NCBI RefSeq assembly: GCF_030678915.1
Contig: NZ_JAUUTZ010000007.1
Span: 62,001 to 126,000 of the forward strand
Direction of reading: 5' to 3'
From: Paracoccus wurundjeri
Lineage (GTDB): Bacteria > Pseudomonadota > Alphaproteobacteria > Rhodobacterales > Rhodobacteraceae
DNA length: 64,000 nt
Part shown: in pieces, positions 61,299-64,000 of the stretch
Layout of the letters: the number at the start of each line of letters is the position of its first letter
Numbering within the stretch: the first letter of the stretch is position 1
Position numbers and translations under genes: made by a program
The notes under the pieces: model-generated
Database searches by the model: none
What the model was told of the DNA's origin: nothing
Seen by the model: only the letters and a program-made list of their open reading frames with translations

Positions 61299-62384
61299 TC
61301 ACGCTGACGCGTTTGGCTTATCCGACATCAGGATCAGACGTTGCACGTGATCGACGTGATCGCCAAGTTGATGATCGATCATGACCAGCCGCTTGGCGTA
61401 ATGGGCGCCGGGATATTCCCATGTCATGCCGATACCGCCATGCATCTGGATCGCCTCTTCAGCAATTTTCCGACCCATGCGACCGATCAGATTCTTGGCC
61501 TGCGACACCCTGCGGGACTGATCGCCGCCGCCGAATGCCGCCACCGCCGCGATGGTGATCGAGCGACACTGATCCAGTTCGACCAGCATATCCACGACCC
61601 GGTGCTGCAAGGCCTGAAATGCAGCAAGCGGCTTGCCGAATTGCTGGCGTTGCTTCAGATAATCCACGGTCAGATCAGTCAGTCGGGTCATCACGCCGAC
61701 CGCCTCGGCACAAAGCGCGATACGGCCAAGATCAAGCGCATTCTCCAATACGTTGCGGCAATCGGCGGAAACGCATTCTGTGGGCAGATCGTCCATGATC
61801 AGATCGGCGATATTTCCGCCATCGACCATGGTGGCCGAAATCAGTTCGGGATTTTCGGGCAGGAACAGCCCGATACCGTCATCCGTGCGGGCCGCGATCA
61901 GAAGGTGATCCGCCCCGACCGCACCATATACAGCTGATTTCCGTCCGGTCAGACGCCATCCATCACCGCTTTTCCGTGCAGTCGCCTCGAGATAAGAAAG
62001 ATCGCAGGCTACCTGCGGTTCATAGACGGCAAGCGCCGTCCGGGCGGCTCCGGCGACGATATCATCCACCATCTCACGGCGGCCCAGTGCCGCCAGCAGG
62101 CGAATGCCAAGCAAGTTTCCCAGAAGTGGTTCGGCGCAAAGACCGCGGCCGATTTCCTCGAAGATGACCAGGACATCCTCGGCACTACCTCCGAAGCCGC
62201 CCTGCTCTTCGGTAACGAAAGCACCCATCACACCCAGATCGGCCAGCTCCGACCAGATTTCCTGCGAATGCCAGGGTTCGGCATAGACCTGTTTGTTGCG
62301 GGTTTCGAACTTATAATTATCGGCCAGAAACCGGCGCAAACTGTCCGCCAGAATCTGGTGGTGGTCAGAGAGATTGAAATCCAT
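61299..62384 (-). CDS. Acyl-CoA dehydrogenase (small, PimD-like)
   Basis: FAD enzyme introducing a trans-2 double bond into acyl-CoA. The 361-residue protein has the N-terminal helical domain, GVMGAFVTEEQGGFGGS, the C-terminal KQRQQFGKPLAAFQALQHR, and AIQMHGGIGMTWEYP near the end. It is 5 bp from a second, larger acyl-CoA dehydrogenase, reminiscent of PimC/PimD in dicarboxylate degradation. The substrate is inferred only from this arrangement. Confidence 0.88.
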   Translation of the reverse strand: MDFNLSDHHQILADSLRRFLADNYKFETRNKQVYAEPWHSQEIWSELADLGVMGAFVTEEQGGFGGSAEDVLVIFEEIGRGLCAEPLLGNLLGIRLLAALGRREMVDDIVAGAARTALAVYEPQVACDLSYLEATARKSGDGWRLTGRKSAVYGAVGADHLLIAARTDDGIGLFLPENPELISATMVDGGNIADLIMDDLPTECVSADCRNVLENALDLGRIALCAEAVGVMTRLTDLTVDYLKQRQQFGKPLAAFQALQHRVVDMLVELDQCRSITIAAVAAFGGGDQSRRVSQAKNLIGRMGRKIAEEAIQMHGGIGMTWEYPGAHYAKRLVMIDHQLGDHVDHVQRLILMSDKPNASA

Positions 62385-62389
62385 TCACA

Positions 62390-63574
62390 TCACCCCCGGA
62401 ACAGTTCTTTGGCAACGATATTGCGCTGGATTTCATTCGAGCCGCCATAGATCGACAATTTGCGGTGGTTGAAGTAAACCGGCGCCGCGCGGGCCGCCTC
62501 GACCGGCACCGCCAATTCGTTTTCGGAAAGCTCCGAGGCCATCGGGGCTGCATTGTGGCCCAAGGCCGAGCGATACAGATCCTGAATGGCCTGCCGGACC
62601 TGAGTGCCTTTCAGTTTGAGCATCGAGCTTTCCCGCCCGCCGGCCGCACCCTCGCGGGCATTGGCAAGCATCCGCAGATTAGTGATGCGCATCGCTTCAA
62701 GTTCCGCCTCGATCTCGGCGGCGCGGGCGGCATAGACGGGATTATCGGCTATCCGCTTTCCATCACGGGTGATCTGGCGGGACAGGCGGTGATAGCGTTC
62801 CATATCCTTGATGGAAAACCCGGTGCCGGCGATATTCGTCCGCTCATGCGTCAGCAGATATTTGGCGATGGTCCAGCCTTGGTTTTCCTCACCCACAAGA
62901 TTGGAAACAGGAACGCGGACATCGGTAAAGAACACTTCGTTCACTTCGCTTCCGCCCTCGATCAGCCGGATGGGGCGCATCTCGATACCCGGAGTATTCA
63001 GGTCCATCAGCAGAAAGCTGATACCCTCCTGCGGCTTTCCTTCGGTCGAGGTTCGGACGAGGCAGAAAATCTTGTTCGCGTGCTGGCCCAGCGTGGTCCA
63101 GGTTTTCTGGCCGTTGACGACGTAATGATCGCCGTCGCGAACCGCCCGTGTCTTCAGACCGGCCAGATCCGAACCCGCACCGGGCTCGGAATAGCCCTGA
63201 CACCACCAGTCGCTGCCGTCCAGAATTCCGGGAAGGATATCACGCTTCTGCTCTTCCGTGCCGAATTTGAACAGGACCGGGCCAAGCATGTTCAATCCGA
63301 AGGGCAGCAGGCGCGGTGCGGAATGCAATGCGCATTCCTCTGCGAAGATATGCCGTTCGACAGCATTCCAGCCGGTGCCGCCATATTCCCTGGGCCAAGT
63401 CGCCGCAAGCCAGCCGCGGTCATGAAGAATGGACTGCCAGCGCAGCAAATCCTCTTTCGTCAGCTCCTTGCCGGCGGAAACCTTCTCGGCAAGTTCTTCG
63501 GGCAGATTCTTCTTCAGGAACGCGCAGACCTCATCGCGGAAAGCACGCTCTTCGGGGGTGAATTCCAGATCCAT
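62390..63574 (-). CDS. Acyl-CoA dehydrogenase (large, PimC-like)
   Basis: A 394-residue acyl-CoA dehydrogenase with the FAD/substrate motifs WCQGYSEPGAGSDLAGL, VVNGQKTWTT and, near the C-terminus, YGGSNEIQRNIVAKELF. Flanked by the smaller dehydrogenase downstream and a FadB-like gene upstream (4 bp), so the three probably act in one beta-oxidation route, possibly as a heteromeric dehydrogenase. Confidence 0.9.
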   Translation of the reverse strand: MDLEFTPEERAFRDEVCAFLKKNLPEELAEKVSAGKELTKEDLLRWQSILHDRGWLAATWPREYGGTGWNAVERHIFAEECALHSAPRLLPFGLNMLGPVLFKFGTEEQKRDILPGILDGSDWWCQGYSEPGAGSDLAGLKTRAVRDGDHYVVNGQKTWTTLGQHANKIFCLVRTSTEGKPQEGISFLLMDLNTPGIEMRPIRLIEGGSEVNEVFFTDVRVPVSNLVGEENQGWTIAKYLLTHERTNIAGTGFSIKDMERYHRLSRQITRDGKRIADNPVYAARAAEIEAELEAMRITNLRMLANAREGAAGGRESSMLKLKGTQVRQAIQDLYRSALGHNAAPMASELSENELAVPVEAARAAPVYFNHRKLSIYGGSNEIQRNIVAKELFRG

Positions 63575-63578
63575 TGGC

Positions 63579-64000
63579 TTATTCCCTGTTCAGATCGGCG
63601 AAGCTGCGACCCGTTTCAGCCAGGTCCCGCAAAAGCGCAGGGACCTGCCAGTAATGGGAGTCCTCACTCGCATATTCCTCGATCCGCCTGACCAGTTCCG
63701 CCGCGCCGATCTGATCGGCATAATTAAGTGGTCCGCCTCGATGGCGGGGGAAACCATAGCCGAACAGGAACACCGCATCGACATCGATGGGCCGCTGGGC
63801 AATGCCCTCCTTGACGACGCGGGCGGCCTCGGAAATCATCGCCGCCATGTAGCGGGCCACGATCTCTTCGTCGCTGAATTCGCGGGATGTGATCCCTTGC
63901 TCTGCCCGCTCGCTCTCGACGATCTTCACGACATCCGGATTCGGTGTGCGATTGCCGGGATCGTCATAGAGATAATAGCCTTTCCCGGTCTTGCGCCCGA
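63579..64000 (-). CDS. FadB-like 3-hydroxyacyl-CoA dehydrogenase/enoyl-CoA hydratase, C-terminal part
   Basis: The frame is open to the right edge, so the gene's 5' end is outside the window; the Met at 63929 is internal. The visible ~140 residues read GRKTGKGYYLYD at the start and later DAVFLFGYGFPRHRGGPL, the C-terminal 3HCDH repeat of multifunctional FadB/FadJ proteins. It would supply the hydration and oxidation steps next to the two acyl-CoA dehydrogenases. Confidence 0.88.
   Translation of the reverse strand, partial: GRKTGKGYYLYDDPGNRTPNPDVVKIVESERAEQGITSREFSDEEIVARYMAAMISEAARVVKEGIAQRPIDVDAVFLFGYGFPRHRGGPLNYADQIGAAELVRRIEEYASEDSHYWQVPALLRDLAETGRSFADLNRE

Noticed and set aside
62465..63691. 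408-codon plus-strand frame
   Set aside because: Shadow of the large acyl-CoA dehydrogenase gene, which has all family motifs on the other strand.

Overview
The window looks like chromosome of a GC-rich alphaproteobacterium of the order Rhodobacterales, probably Paracoccus or a close relative. The main evidence is CckA, CtrA and a SciP-type DUF1153 regulator within 10 kb, OlsB, an IalB-family protein, the two-domain dCTP deaminase, a GTTC-N7-GTTC LexA box upstream of recA, and TRAP transport genes. The placement rests on gene content and recognised protein families; no search was run.

Layout. 1-9.7 kb: envelope and fatty-acid genes. These are the end of an IalB-like protein, an lpxD-ACP-ketosynthase operon probably serving lipid A, an L,D-transpeptidase divergent from a DUF882 peptidase-like protein, a TetR regulator, acpP, fabG, fabD and ndk. 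9.9-16.4 kb: olsB, a PQQ-type sugar dehydrogenase, an exported metallo-hydrolase, a DksA-like zinc finger and a TRAP transporter in the order dctQ-dctM-dctP. 16.4-31.5 kb: ihfA with a MerR regulator, tRNA-Pro(GGG), dcd, a DEAD-box helicase followed by lnt, corA, a dimethylglycine/sarcosine dehydrogenase, panC-panB, an MFS carrier, a D-2-hydroxyacid dehydrogenase and an SH3 protein. 31.5-48.5 kb: alaS, recA, a sulfotransferase-like protein, cckA, a 16S rRNA m5C methyltransferase, ligA-recG, ctrA, sciP, mnmA, sufE, a lipoprotein and tRNA-Ser(UGA).

48.53-55.86 kb is an accessory island next to the tRNA-Ser 3' end. Its first part is a DUF5343/TIGR02391 pair in which the DUF5343 gene carries a one-base frameshift. 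Its second part reads leftward as a module resembling type VI secretion: a DUF4123 effector chaperone, a 550-residue effector ending in a hydrophobic hairpin, and a polytopic membrane immunity candidate, joined by ATGA overlaps. Behind these lie a detached copy of the effector C-terminus, a second immunity paralog and the 3' fragment of a third. Diverged direct repeats sit at the tRNA end, between the two parts and at the right edge. No integrase, VgrG, PAAR or T6SS structural gene is visible.

55.9-64 kb returns to core genes: nadD-dacB, a protein with an H-NOX-like (HNOB) domain, a PAS-like domain and a GGDEF domain in which both the heme-pocket and the GGDEF signatures appear lost, a DUF3572 protein, a DUF983 protein overlapping a NUDIX hydrolase, and two acyl-CoA dehydrogenases downstream of a FadB-like protein cut by the window edge.

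The effector-immunity island is the best candidate for a little-described system. The degenerate HNOB-GGDEF protein is the second.
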